Assembly: GCA_020056155.1 (NCBI GenBank)
Contig: JAGVII010000197.1
Location: forward strand, 1-5,644
DNA length: 5,644 nt
Direction of reading: 5' to 3'
Source: Afipia sp.
GTDB taxonomy: Bacteria > Pseudomonadota > Alphaproteobacteria > Rhizobiales > Xanthobacteraceae
The translations under genes were made by a program, and so were the position numbers. The notes below the pieces were generated by a model, which saw only the letters and a list, made by a program, of their open reading frames with translations, searched no databases and had not been told where the DNA came from. Positions 1-5,484 of the stretch are shown in pieces (the first letter of the stretch is position 1; every line of letters starts with the position of its first letter).

Positions 1-1
1 C

Positions 2-220
2 GGTGCACCGGCTGGTTCGCCGGCCACCAGCACCGAGCCGGCCGCTCCTGCTACGGGCAAGAAACTGGCGCAGGCGAGTGTCCAGTATCAGTCTCAACCG
101 AAGGGCGAACAAAAGTGCGGTCTGTGCACGAACTACATCGCCGAGTCGAATTCCTGCAAGCTGGTCGATGGTCCGATCAGCGCCGACGGTTGGTGCAGCC
201 TCTGGACCAAGAAGACTTGA
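2..220 (+). CDS. High-potential iron-sulfur protein (HiPIP), 5'-truncated
   Basis: This is the C-terminal 72 residues of a HiPIP, a small periplasmic carrier that holds one [4Fe-4S] cluster cycling 3+/2+ and passes electrons between membrane complexes such as bc1 and terminal oxidases or reaction centres. The reading frame starts at base 2 and ends with TGA at 218-220. Four cysteines are visible in the family order: CGLC (visible residues 39 and 42), SC (52) and the closing GWCSLW block (Cys65). The preceding 30 or so residues are Ala/Pro/Thr-rich, as in the linker after the export signal. The spacing between the second and third cysteines is short, as in the compact HiPIPs of Rhodocyclus and Iro-type proteins. 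The start codon and the signal peptide (usually Tat in this family) lie upstream of the window. The overlapping longer open frame in frame 3 is spurious here. Confidence 0.9.
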   Translation, partial: GAPAGSPATSTEPAAPATGKKLAQASVQYQSQPKGEQKCGLCTNYIAESNSCKLVDGPISADGWCSLWTKKT

Positions 221-240
221 GTCGCTGTCAGCCCCGACAT

Positions 241-257
241 GGACCAGGACATGGTCC
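241..257 (+). terminator. Small hairpin after the HiPIP gene, possible weak terminator
   Basis: GGACCA and TGGTCC form a perfect 6-bp stem around a 5-nt loop, 20 bases after the HiPIP stop. No T-run follows, so intrinsic termination would be weak. It could equally be an mRNA processing or stabilising hairpin, leaving HiPIP and the next gene co-transcribed. Confidence 0.25.
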
Positions 258-294
258 GTTCGGACGCTCTCCTCCCAAGTCTTAGGAGAACGAA

Positions 295-483
295 ATGAAC
301 GAAGTCGTACGTATGATTGCGGAGTACTGGTTCTATTGGGGTGTCCCTCTGATCTTCTTGGTGATCGTCGCCTGGATTTATCGGCCTGGTGCGAAACGGC
401 GTTACACGACCGACGGAAGTATCCCGTTCGACAAGGACGGGGACGAAACACTGGCTCAGCGACGCTCTCATTACCCGCCATGA
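295..483 (+). CDS. CcoQ/FixQ-like small cbb3 oxidase subunit
   Basis: A 62-residue protein with a short N-terminal stretch, one hydrophobic span (about residues 11-29, rich in Trp/Tyr/Phe), a YRPGAKRRY basic edge and a polar acidic tail containing a SIPFDKDGD block. This is the layout of CcoQ/FixQ, the small accessory subunit of cbb3-type cytochrome c oxidase that stabilises the CcoNOP core in the inner membrane. The start is supported by AGGAGA (282-287) placed 7 nt before the ATG. The stop TGA (481-483) overlaps the next start as ATGA, which suggests translational coupling to the hydrolase. No ccoN, ccoO or ccoP is visible, so it is an orphan within this window; the upstream HiPIP could be an electron donor to the same oxidase, which is inference. 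Call based on sequence pattern and topology; small single-span proteins are easily misassigned. Confidence 0.6.
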   Translation: MNEVVRMIAEYWFYWGVPLIFLVIVAWIYRPGAKRRYTTDGSIPFDKDGDETLAQRRSHYPP

Positions 484-1301
484 GCTACGTCACGACCCCA
501 GACAACGCCCAGCTCTACGTGAAGGATTGGGGCACGGGCAGACCAGTCATCATGGTGCACGGCTGGCCGCTATCGTCAGATACTTGGGACGATATCGGGA
601 TGGCGCTTGCCGCTGGCGGCTACCGTGCCATTGCCTACGATCGTCGCGGCTTCGGCCGGTCATCGCAACCGTGGAGCGGCTACGACTATGACACGCTGGC
701 TGACGACCTTGCCGCCGTGATCAAGCACAGCGGTGCTCAAGACGCTACCCTCGTCGGCTTCTCGATGGGTGGCGGCGAGGTCGCCCGCTACATGTCTCGG
801 CATGACGGCAAGTCAGTGGTCAAGACTGCCCTCATATCTTCCATACTGCCCTACAGGCTGAAGACCAGCGACAACCCGGCAGGTACTGAGCAAGCCGTGT
901 TTGACAGCACGGCTCGATCGATTGCCGAGGATCGTGCACAGTTCTACACCGGCTTCTTCATGACCTTCTTCGGTGTCAGCATGGTCTCGAACCCGGTCAG
1001 CGAAGAACTCATGGAGTGGGCGCGTGGCATGGCCATGCAAGCCAGCCTGAAGGCAACACTCGAATGCCTGAAGTCATTTTCGACCACCGACTTCCGAGGT
1101 GATCTGCCGGCGTTCAAGGTTCCGACACTCATCATCCACGGAACGGAGGACAGGACCGTGCCGATCGATGGCTCCGCGCACATCGCTGCGAAGGGTATTG
1201 CGCACGGCAGGCTGATCGAATATGACAAAGCGCCGCACGGGCTGTTTGCAACCGATAAGAAGCGGCTGACCGACGACCTGCTCGCTTTCCTCGACCAGTG
1301 A
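480..1301 (+). CDS. Alpha/beta hydrolase, cofactor-free chloroperoxidase/perhydrolase type
   Basis: A 273-residue alpha/beta-fold enzyme, the usual length for the non-heme chloroperoxidase/esterase group. Visible motifs in order are the oxyanion-hole HGWP (27-30), the YDRRGFGRSSQPWSGYDYDTLADDLAAV block (53-80) typical of this group, the nucleophile elbow GFSMGG with Ser95, Asp224 in GTEDRTVP, and His253 in APHG. Ser95-Asp224-His253 is therefore a complete catalytic triad. Members hydrolyse esters and, with acetate and peroxide, form peracids that can halogenate substrates in vitro; the natural substrate is generally unknown. No signal peptide is seen, so it is probably cytoplasmic. There is no Shine-Dalgarno just before the ATG; the ATGA overlap with the CcoQ-like gene suggests it is translated by coupling. 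The frame is open far upstream, but that extension overlaps the HiPIP and CcoQ-like genes and is not coding. Confidence 0.88.
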   Translation: MSYVTTPDNAQLYVKDWGTGRPVIMVHGWPLSSDTWDDIGMALAAGGYRAIAYDRRGFGRSSQPWSGYDYDTLADDLAAVIKHSGAQDATLVGFSMGGGEVARYMSRHDGKSVVKTALISSILPYRLKTSDNPAGTEQAVFDSTARSIAEDRAQFYTGFFMTFFGVSMVSNPVSEELMEWARGMAMQASLKATLECLKSFSTTDFRGDLPAFKVPTLIIHGTEDRTVPIDGSAHIAAKGIAHGRLIEYDKAPHGLFATDKKRLTDDLLAFLDQ

Positions 1302-1342
1302 GCGGCGTGATTTCGGGGATTGGATATTGATTTCGTCCGTTC

Positions 1343-1348
1343 AGGAGG
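1343..1348 (+). promoter_or_regulatory. Ribosome binding site for the small lipoprotein
   Basis: A perfect AGGAGG lies 4 nt before the ATG at 1353. It decides this start over the in-frame TTG at 1320, because only the ATG start places a lipoprotein signal peptide at the N-terminus. Confidence 0.75.
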
Positions 1349-1352
1349 CCAT

Positions 1353-1556
1353 ATGAAGAAAGTCATCTTGCTATGCAGCTCGCTCGCCGTTCTCATGTCC
1401 GCATGCGTGGTGGTCCCTGTTCCCGATCGGGACCGTGGCGCGCATGAGCGAGATCGCGATCGCGATGGCGTGCCCAATCGTGTCGACCGGGACCGTGACG
1501 GTGATGGGGTTTCGAATCGCCACGACAGGCGTCCAAACGACCCTGACCGCCGCTAG
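1353..1556 (+). CDS. Small Asp/Arg-repeat lipoprotein (TSP type 3-like)
   Basis: A 67-residue predicted lipoprotein. It begins with a basic MKK, a hydrophobic stretch (residues 4-16) and a lipobox LMSAC, so cleavage by signal peptidase II and lipidation at Cys18 are expected. After a VVVPVP spacer the mature part is dominated by alternating charged residues: 12 Asp and 13 Arg in the last 43 residues, with two imperfect units (RDRDGVPNRVDR, about 35-46, and RDGDGVSNRHDR, about 48-59). The D-x-D-G-V-x-N-x-x-D pattern resembles thrombospondin type 3 calcium-binding repeats, but many calcium-ligand positions alternate with Arg, so metal binding is uncertain. It lies between the hydrolase and the mla operon on the same strand with modest gaps (51 and 75 bp). 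Its function is unknown; an outer-membrane or periplasmic envelope role is inference from the lipobox. Confidence 0.75.
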   Translation: MKKVILLCSSLAVLMSACVVVPVPDRDRGAHERDRDRDGVPNRVDRDRDGDGVSNRHDRRPNDPDRR

Positions 1557-1631
1557 TCGCGTGTTTGTGAAAGTCAGTCGTGGTGGTACGGCTGATGTCG
1601 TCTGTCTATTGCGAGGGAACGTGACAACGAT

Positions 1632-2765
1632 ATGGCTGCTACAGGTCAGTACTCATCCGGGATGTCTTTGCATCCGACAGTGGTCGTCACCGGTGATGGC
1701 GACACTCGGGTAGTCGCGGGCGCACTCGAGATATCGACGCTTGCCGAGGCAGGGAGCTTGCTGGGGGCATGGTCAAAGAAGGGCTCGTCTCGTTCGCTAA
1801 GCATCGCCCGGCTGGACAAGCTTGATACGCCCGGTGCCATGTTCCTGTGCGGTCTTCGTGACAAGGGTGTGGAACTCACCGGTGTCCGTGCTGAACACCA
1901 GGCGCTGCTCGACCTCATCTGCGGGCTTGATCTCAAACCCTTGCCGAAAGTCCAATCGATTGCGCGTTGGCGCCAACTCGTCATTCAGATCGGCAAGGGC
2001 GCAGAGGATGTCAGGCACGAGCTGCTCGACATCATCACCTTTCTCGGCCGCGCGGCTAGCTGGACCGTTCGTGCACTGATTCACCCGGCCGGCTTACGGC
2101 CGGCCGCGATATCGCGCCACATCGCGGAAACCGGCATCCAGGCACTGCCGATTGTCGGCGTCATGGCCGTCATGATTGCAATTGTCATCGGCTACCAGGG
2201 CGTCGCGCAGTTGCGTCCCTATGGTGGCGAAGACCTCACCATCAACCTGGTGGCGGTATCGGTATTGCGCGAAATGGGTGTGCTGATCACGGCCATCATG
2301 GTGGCCGGGCGCTCGGGGTCGGCATTCACTGCCGAAATCGGCGTCATGCAGACGCGGGAGGAGGTCGATGCCCTCAAGGTCATGGGTATCGAACCGATGC
2401 AGGTGCTGGTGGTGCCGCGGGTCATCGCGCTGGTCATCACGCTACCGCTGCTGGCATTGTTTGCCGACATCATGGGCTTGATCGGCGGCGCCGCGATTGC
2501 GCAATTTCTCCTTGGCGTATCGCCGACACAGTATTTGTCGCGCTTGCCGAACGTCGTCAGCGGCGGCGACCTCTTTGTCGGCCTCTTCAAGGCGCCGATC
2601 TTTGCCTTCTTCATCGCCATCGTCGGCTGCATGCATGGGCTCCGCGTGTCCGGCTCGGCGGAGAGTGTCGGCCGCGAGACGACCCAGGCCGTGGTGAAGT
2701 CGATCTTCCTGGTCATTGCACTGGACGCCGCCTTTTCTGTTCTGTTCGAAAGGCTGGGAATATGA
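1632..2765 (+). CDS. mlaE: MlaE-family lipid ABC transporter permease with N-terminal STAS-like domain
   Basis: A 377-residue inner-membrane permease, longer than the roughly 260-residue E. coli MlaE. Residues 12-105 form a soluble region with a beta-strand/helix rhythm resembling a STAS domain, the fold of the separate MlaB subunit; this part is the weaker call. The MlaE domain runs from about 140 to the end, with an amphipathic entry segment (IHPAGLRPAA), the hallmark GRSGSAFTAEIGVMQTREEV/DALKVMG loop (226-252) that contacts the ATPase, and hydrophobic spans near 171-190, 205-225, 257-278, 282-294, 317-336 and 355-372. With MlaF and MlaD it should transport phospholipid or a related hydrophobic substrate. 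The ATG at 1632 has only a distant GAGGGA; an in-frame ATG at 1662 is a possible alternative start. The stop overlaps mlaF as ATGA. Confidence 0.9.
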   Translation: MAATGQYSSGMSLHPTVVVTGDGDTRVVAGALEISTLAEAGSLLGAWSKKGSSRSLSIARLDKLDTPGAMFLCGLRDKGVELTGVRAEHQALLDLICGLDLKPLPKVQSIARWRQLVIQIGKGAEDVRHELLDIITFLGRAASWTVRALIHPAGLRPAAISRHIAETGIQALPIVGVMAVMIAIVIGYQGVAQLRPYGGEDLTINLVAVSVLREMGVLITAIMVAGRSGSAFTAEIGVMQTREEVDALKVMGIEPMQVLVVPRVIALVITLPLLALFADIMGLIGGAAIAQFLLGVSPTQYLSRLPNVVSGGDLFVGLFKAPIFAFFIAIVGCMHGLRVSGSAESVGRETTQAVVKSIFLVIALDAAFSVLFERLGI

Positions 2766-3553
2766 GTGCCCGCGCCAAAGTGGTCGCGAAGCCCATCCTT
2801 TCCGCGCGCGGCATCGTCAACCGGTTCGGCACGCAGGTCGTACACGACCAACTCAGCCTGGATATCCTGCCCGGCGAAATCATCGGCATCGCTGGTGGCT
2901 CCGGTTCCGGCAAGTCGGTGCTGCTCAAGACGCTCACCGGCCTGCATCGGCCCGATGCAGGCGAAGTTCTCTTCAACGGCAAGGCGGTTGAATCGCTCGG
3001 TTCGGCAGAAAGAGCTTCGCTGATCGGCGTGCTGTTCCAGCAAGGTGCGTTGTTTTCCTCGCTGTCGGTAGCGCAAAACATCATGTTGCCGATGCGTGAG
3101 CATACGGCGCTGCCGGCCAAGGATCAGGAACAGCTCGCCGCGATGAAACTGGCACTGGCCGGTCTGCCGGCAGAGACCGGAATCAAGTTCCCCTCCATGC
3201 TTTCCGGCGGCATGGTGAAACGCGCCGCCTTCGCGCGGGCGCTCGCCCTCGACCCGAGAATTCTTTTCCTCGACGAGCCGACCTCCGATCTCGATCCGAT
3301 CGCCGCCAGCGGCATCGACGCGCTGATTCGCCAACTCAACGTAAGCCTCGGCGTCACTGTCGTCATCGTCACCCACGATCTCACGACCCTGTTCACGATC
3401 TGCGGCCGCATTGCCGTGTTGGTCGACAAAATGGTCACTGTCGACACGGCGGACAAGCTGATGAAGTCCGACCATCCGTGGATTCACGACTTCTTTCACG
3501 GGCCGCGCGCGGCAGGGGCCATGCATGCAAGGGGAACAGCTCATGGAAACTGA
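2762..3553 (+). CDS. mlaF: MlaF-type ATP-binding subunit of lipid ABC transporter
   Basis: A 263-residue ABC ATPase that powers the MlaE permease from the cytoplasmic side. All catalytic motifs are intact: Walker A GGSGSGKS (45-52), Q-loop in LFQQGALF (Gln93 or Gln94), the signature as LSGGM (147-151, the Met variant common in the Mla/Ttg2A group), Walker B ILFLDEP (167-173), D-loop SDLDP (175-179) and switch His205 in VTHD. The LFQQGALFSSLSV segment is characteristic of MlaF-type ATPases rather than importers of small solutes. It starts at the ATG that overlaps the mlaE stop by four bases and runs 11 bases into mlaD, so the three subunits are almost certainly co-transcribed and translationally coupled. 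The last 20 or so residues are Ala/Gly/His-rich and look like a non-conserved tail. Confidence 0.93.
   Translation: MSARAKVVAKPILSARGIVNRFGTQVVHDQLSLDILPGEIIGIAGGSGSGKSVLLKTLTGLHRPDAGEVLFNGKAVESLGSAERASLIGVLFQQGALFSSLSVAQNIMLPMREHTALPAKDQEQLAAMKLALAGLPAETGIKFPSMLSGGMVKRAAFARALALDPRILFLDEPTSDLDPIAASGIDALIRQLNVSLGVTVVIVTHDLTTLFTICGRIAVLVDKMVTVDTADKLMKSDHPWIHDFFHGPRAAGAMHARGTAHGN
3529..3534 (+). promoter_or_regulatory. Ribosome binding site for mlaD, inside the end of mlaF
   Basis: AAGGGG sits 8 nt before the ATG at 3543. It favours that start over the in-frame ATG at 3525, which has no comparable site and would itself contain the Shine-Dalgarno. The resulting protein begins METDKHYFFEG, a natural N-terminus for MlaD. 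Confidence 0.65.
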
Positions 3554-4133
3554 CAAGCACTACTTTTTCGAAGGTCTGTTCATCATCGTGTTCTCCATCG
3601 CTGCGGCCATCCTGGCCGTTTGGCTGGGAAGCCCCGGGCGCCATGACGATGAGCTCTACCGAATTCACTTTCCCGATTCGGTGAGCGGCCTCACGGTCGG
3701 CGATCCTGTGACATTTCGTGGCGTCGACGTCGGCTCGGTCAAGTCGATGGCTATCGATCCTGACAATTCGCGCCTGGTGCTGGTGGAGGTGAGGTTGCGC
3801 AAGGAGACGCCGGTCAAGACCGACACCCGGGCCAGCCTGCAGATGAAAGGTATCACCGGTGTCGTCAACATCGACTTGAACGGGGGCGATCAGGCGGCGG
3901 AGACGCTGATTGCAGCCACACCCCCGGGCATGATCCCGGAGATTCCCTCCGAAAAGAGCGGCCTCAAGGCCATGCTCGACGCGCTGCCGAAACTGGTCGA
4001 GAAGTTCTCCGCGATCGAGGATCAGGTCAAGAAAGTCGTGACTCGCGTCGGTGGATTGACGGAAAAGGTCAATGACGACCCGTCCCTGCTGTTGAGGCGG
4101 CCGGAGAAGAAAAGGGAAGCAATACTTCCTTAG
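3543..4133 (+). CDS. mlaD: MlaD-like MCE-domain substrate-binding subunit
   Basis: A 196-residue protein with a short cytoplasmic N-terminus, one membrane anchor (about 11-29) and a periplasmic MCE domain (about 37-115). The domain contains FPDSVSGLTVGDPVTFRGVDVGSV and the MKGITGVVNIDL closing strand, both typical of the family. MCE domains assemble as hexameric rings that bind lipid and sit on the MlaE dimer. Residues 140-177 are heptad-like and probably helical (LKAMLDALPKLVEKFSAI), matching the helical bundle after the MCE domain. The NDDPSLLLRRP ending resembles the N-P-S-x-L-L-x-G-x-P ending of relatives, so the protein seems complete, with a charged C-terminal tip. It is the last gene of the mlaEFD operon; no MlaC or PqiC-like lipoprotein follows. 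E. coli MlaD is of similar length (about 180 residues). Confidence 0.9.
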   Translation: METDKHYFFEGLFIIVFSIAAAILAVWLGSPGRHDDELYRIHFPDSVSGLTVGDPVTFRGVDVGSVKSMAIDPDNSRLVLVEVRLRKETPVKTDTRASLQMKGITGVVNIDLNGGDQAAETLIAATPPGMIPEIPSEKSGLKAMLDALPKLVEKFSAIEDQVKKVVTRVGGLTEKVNDDPSLLLRRPEKKREAILP

Positions 4134-4140
4134 ATCAGGC

Positions 4141-4162
4141 ATGTCGGACCGGGGTCCGACAT
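4141..4162 (+). terminator. Hairpin terminator of the mla operon
   Basis: ATGTCGGAC (4141-4149) and GTCCGACAT (4154-4162) pair perfectly over 9 bp around a CGGG tetraloop, 7 bases after the mlaD stop. Only a short T-run follows (TTT then CCC), so it is an imperfect intrinsic terminator, but its place between convergent genes fits. Confidence 0.6.
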
Positions 4163-4180
4163 TTCCCGTCGGGCAAAGCA

Positions 4181-4206
4181 AACGGCCGCGCTGATACACG
4201 GCCGTT
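4181..4206 (-). terminator. Hairpin terminator of the csbD operon
   Basis: AACGGCCG (4181-4188) and CGGCCGTT (4199-4206) form an 8-bp perfect stem with a 10-nt loop. Read on the minus strand it lies 24 bases after the csbD stop and is followed by TTTGCTTTGCC, a broken T-tract, so it most likely ends the minus-strand transcript. Confidence 0.55.
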
Positions 4207-4230
4207 GTGTGTGCGATACGTCCAGATGGA

Positions 4231-4428
4231 CTATGGTTTGTTCAGGGCTTTCTTGGTCGCGTCATCGATCTTCTGCTCGGCATCACCGACGCTCTTCTGA
4301 AAGCGGCCTTCCATTTGCTTCCCGGCACCTTTTACCTGCTGACTGTTGCTGCCGGTCGCTTCGCCAACTTTTTGCTGGATCTTGCCGGCGGTCTTCTTGA
4401 TGGTTCCTTCGATCTGATTCTTGTTCAT
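4231..4428 (-). CDS. CsbD-like general stress protein
   Basis: A 65-residue hydrophilic protein of the CsbD family, named after a sigma-B-controlled gene of Bacillus subtilis and widespread in proteobacteria; its biochemical role is not established. It has the family's Gly/Lys/Gln-rich helical pattern: MNKNQIEGTIKKTAGKIQQK, then VGEATGSNSQQVKGAGKQMEG, then a Val-Gly-Asp-Ala-Glu-Gln helix, with no Cys or Trp. The start at 4428 is set by GGAG (4435-4438) six bases upstream. A longer reading of the frame would run over the neighbouring membrane-protein gene and is rejected. It lies 26 bp after that gene and the two should be one transcript. Members are typically induced by osmotic, stationary-phase or envelope stress; regulation here is inferred only from the family. 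Confidence 0.88.
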   Translation of the reverse strand: MNKNQIEGTIKKTAGKIQQKVGEATGSNSQQVKGAGKQMEGRFQKSVGDAEQKIDDATKKALNKP

Positions 4429-4454
4429 TTGAGTCTCCAAGAATGGACGGCACG

Positions 4455-4604
4455 TCAAAGTGCGCGCCGGCCGCTGATGATGTTGACAAGGATCATGACC
4501 ACGGCCACGACCAGAAGAATGTGGACAAATCCGCCCAGCGTATACGACGTAACCAGGCCAAGTAGCCACAGGACGAGCAGGACGACTGCAATGGTATAGA
4601 GCAT
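4455..4604 (-). CDS. Small two-span membrane protein, lmo0937/DUF5670 type
   Basis: A 49-residue membrane protein beginning MLYTIAVVLLVLWLLGLV, then TSYTLGGFVHILLVVAVVMILVNII and a basic end SGRRAL. It consists of two hydrophobic helices (about 3-19 and 23-44) with a short turn containing the conserved Thr-Leu-Gly-Gly-x-x-His. This pattern matches the small lmo0937-type (DUF5670) family, which very often accompanies csbD or other stress genes; the function is unknown. The start is well supported by AGGAG (4611-4615) six bases before the ATG. It is the first gene of the minus-strand pair and reads away from the alternative oxidase. Confidence 0.8.
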   Translation of the reverse strand: MLYTIAVVLLVLWLLGLVTSYTLGGFVHILLVVAVVMILVNIISGRRAL

Positions 4605-4654
4605 GTTGTTCTCCTAATTCATCCGCCGCGACAGGCAATGCGCCTCGGGATGTG

Positions 4655-4669
4655 CATTCATATTGAATG
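4655..4669. promoter_or_regulatory. Palindrome CATTCA-TAT-TGAATG, possible operator
   Basis: Perfect 6-bp arms around a 3-bp centre, 51 bp before the start of the minus-strand stress pair, in the most AT-rich part of the divergent gap. On the minus strand it contains AATATGAATG, which could hold a -10 element (TATGAA), but no convincing -35 is placed 17 bp away. It does not match the FNR or NsrR consensus spacing. The regulator is unknown. Confidence 0.3.
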
Positions 4670-4683
4670 ATGGTTCCCTTGTT

Positions 4684-4732
4684 GTCTGTTCGGCAGCGCA
4701 CGCTGACTTCCAGGGTGCGCTGCCGAACGGAC
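4684..4732. repeat. Long inverted repeat (18-bp stem, 13-nt loop) in the divergent gap
   Basis: GTCTGTTCGGCAGCGCAC (4684-4701) is complementary to 4715-4732. Of 18 pairs, 17 are Watson-Crick and one is a T/G wobble (4687/4729); the inner 14 bp are perfect. The loop is 4702-4714. The repeat ends 31 bp before the alternative oxidase start. It is not followed by a T-run on either strand, so it does not look like an intrinsic terminator. It could be an operator, a 5' UTR structure or a short palindromic mobile repeat. Confidence 0.7.
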
Positions 4733-4763
4733 CAATTCGGCCCGACGGGACTAAATTAATCTT

Positions 4764-5378
4764 ATGTCCGATATGCCGCCGCTCGCGAGCCACTATTCCC
4801 CTCAAGGTGTTTCCGACCGGGCGGCCTATGCCTTCGTCCGGTTTCTACGGTTTTTTGCCGACGTATTCTTTGCTCGCCGGTACGGCCATCGCGCCGTGGT
4901 GCTGGAAACTGTCGCAGCTGTTCCGGGCATGGTGGGCGGAACACTCCAGCACCTTGGCTCTCTGCGGCGGATGGAAGGCGACCACGGCCGGATTCGCCTG
5001 CTGCTGGACGAAGCGGAAAACGAACGCATGCACTTGATGACCTTCATGCAGATCGTCCGACCCTCGCAACTGGAGCGTCTGCTGGTATTGGTTGCCCAGG
5101 GGGTTTTCTACAACCTGTACTTCCTGTTTTACGTCGTCTTTCCGAGAGCGGCGCATCGCGTGGTCGGTTACCTCGAGGAAGAAGCCGTTCGCAGCTATAC
5201 GGAGTATCTGGCCGGTGTGGAGGATGGAACTTACGCCAATGTCCCGGCTCCCCGTATTGCCATTGAATACTGGAACCTCGATCCCGATGCCAGGTTGCAC
5301 CAGGTCATCATCGCAATACGCCAGGATGAGACTCGTCATCGCGATGTCAATCACCGCCTGGCCGACGAGTTGGCCTAG
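4764..5378 (+). CDS. aox: Alternative oxidase (AOX), di-iron ubiquinol oxidase
   Basis: A 204-residue interfacial membrane enzyme that oxidises ubiquinol and reduces oxygen to water without pumping protons, giving a cyanide- and NO-tolerant respiratory branch. All the family blocks are present: [13 protein letters not shown] (Glu48), NERMHL (Glu87, His90), LEEEAVRSY (Glu138 by spacing, and the conserved Tyr145) and [12 protein letters not shown] (Glu189, His192). The six di-iron ligands are therefore intact. Hydrophobic helices near 47-60 and 105-127 fit the membrane-binding face. The length matches bacterial AOX, which lacks the mitochondrial targeting region and the regulatory Cys extension of plant forms. 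The ATG at 4764 has no Shine-Dalgarno; an AT-rich TAAATTAAT lies just upstream. An in-frame ATG at 4773 is a less likely start. It diverges from the csbD pair and shares a 159-bp control region with it. Confidence 0.95.
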   Translation: MSDMPPLASHYSPQGVSDRAAYAFVRFLRFFADVFFARRYGHRAVVLETVAAVPGMVGGTLQHLGSLRRMEGDHGRIRLLLDEAENERMHLMTFMQIVRPSQLERLLVLVAQGVFYNLYFLFYVVFPRAAHRVVGYLEEEAVRSYTEYLAGVEDGTYANVPAPRIAIEYWNLDPDARLHQVIIAIRQDETRHRDVNHRLADELA

Positions 5379-5484
5379 GTCCGGTTTGTTGGCGATGGTG
5401 ATCCCGGTGGTATGGGTATTCACTCAGCCGCAACGAAGCCATGTGTGTCTTAGCGAACAGATGACCTCTGACCAAAAGGAAACA

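Noticed and set aside
3..479. Long in-frame extension upstream of the hydrolase start at 480
   Set aside because: It overlaps the HiPIP coding end and the whole CcoQ-like gene, is Arg/Ser-rich low-quality sequence, and the family N-terminus fits exactly at the 480 ATG.
2086..2106. Strong GC hairpin (CGGCCGGC, 5-nt loop, GCCGGCCG) inside mlaE
   Set aside because: It sits in well-conserved coding sequence (HPAGLRPAA) where Gly/Arg/Pro/Ala codons easily give GC palindromes; no sign of a regulatory role.
2891..2898. GCTGGTGG, identical to the E. coli Chi site
   Set aside because: A single occurrence inside the mlaF Walker A region, explained by the encoded Ala-Gly-Gly; the Chi sequence of this organism is unknown.
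2219..3556. 445-codon open frame on the minus strand
   Set aside because: It lies antisense to mlaE and mlaF, whose family motifs are unmistakable. Long antisense frames are common in GC-rich genes, and its translation has no recognisable domain.
3435..4199. 254-codon open frame on the minus strand
   Set aside because: It is antisense to mlaF and mlaD, shows no domain, and has no ribosome site; a shadow of GC-rich codon usage.
4231..4701. 156-codon reading of the csbD frame
   Set aside because: The extra N-terminal part covers the DUF5670-type gene in another frame and lacks family similarity; the start at 4428 with GGAG gives a normal CsbD.
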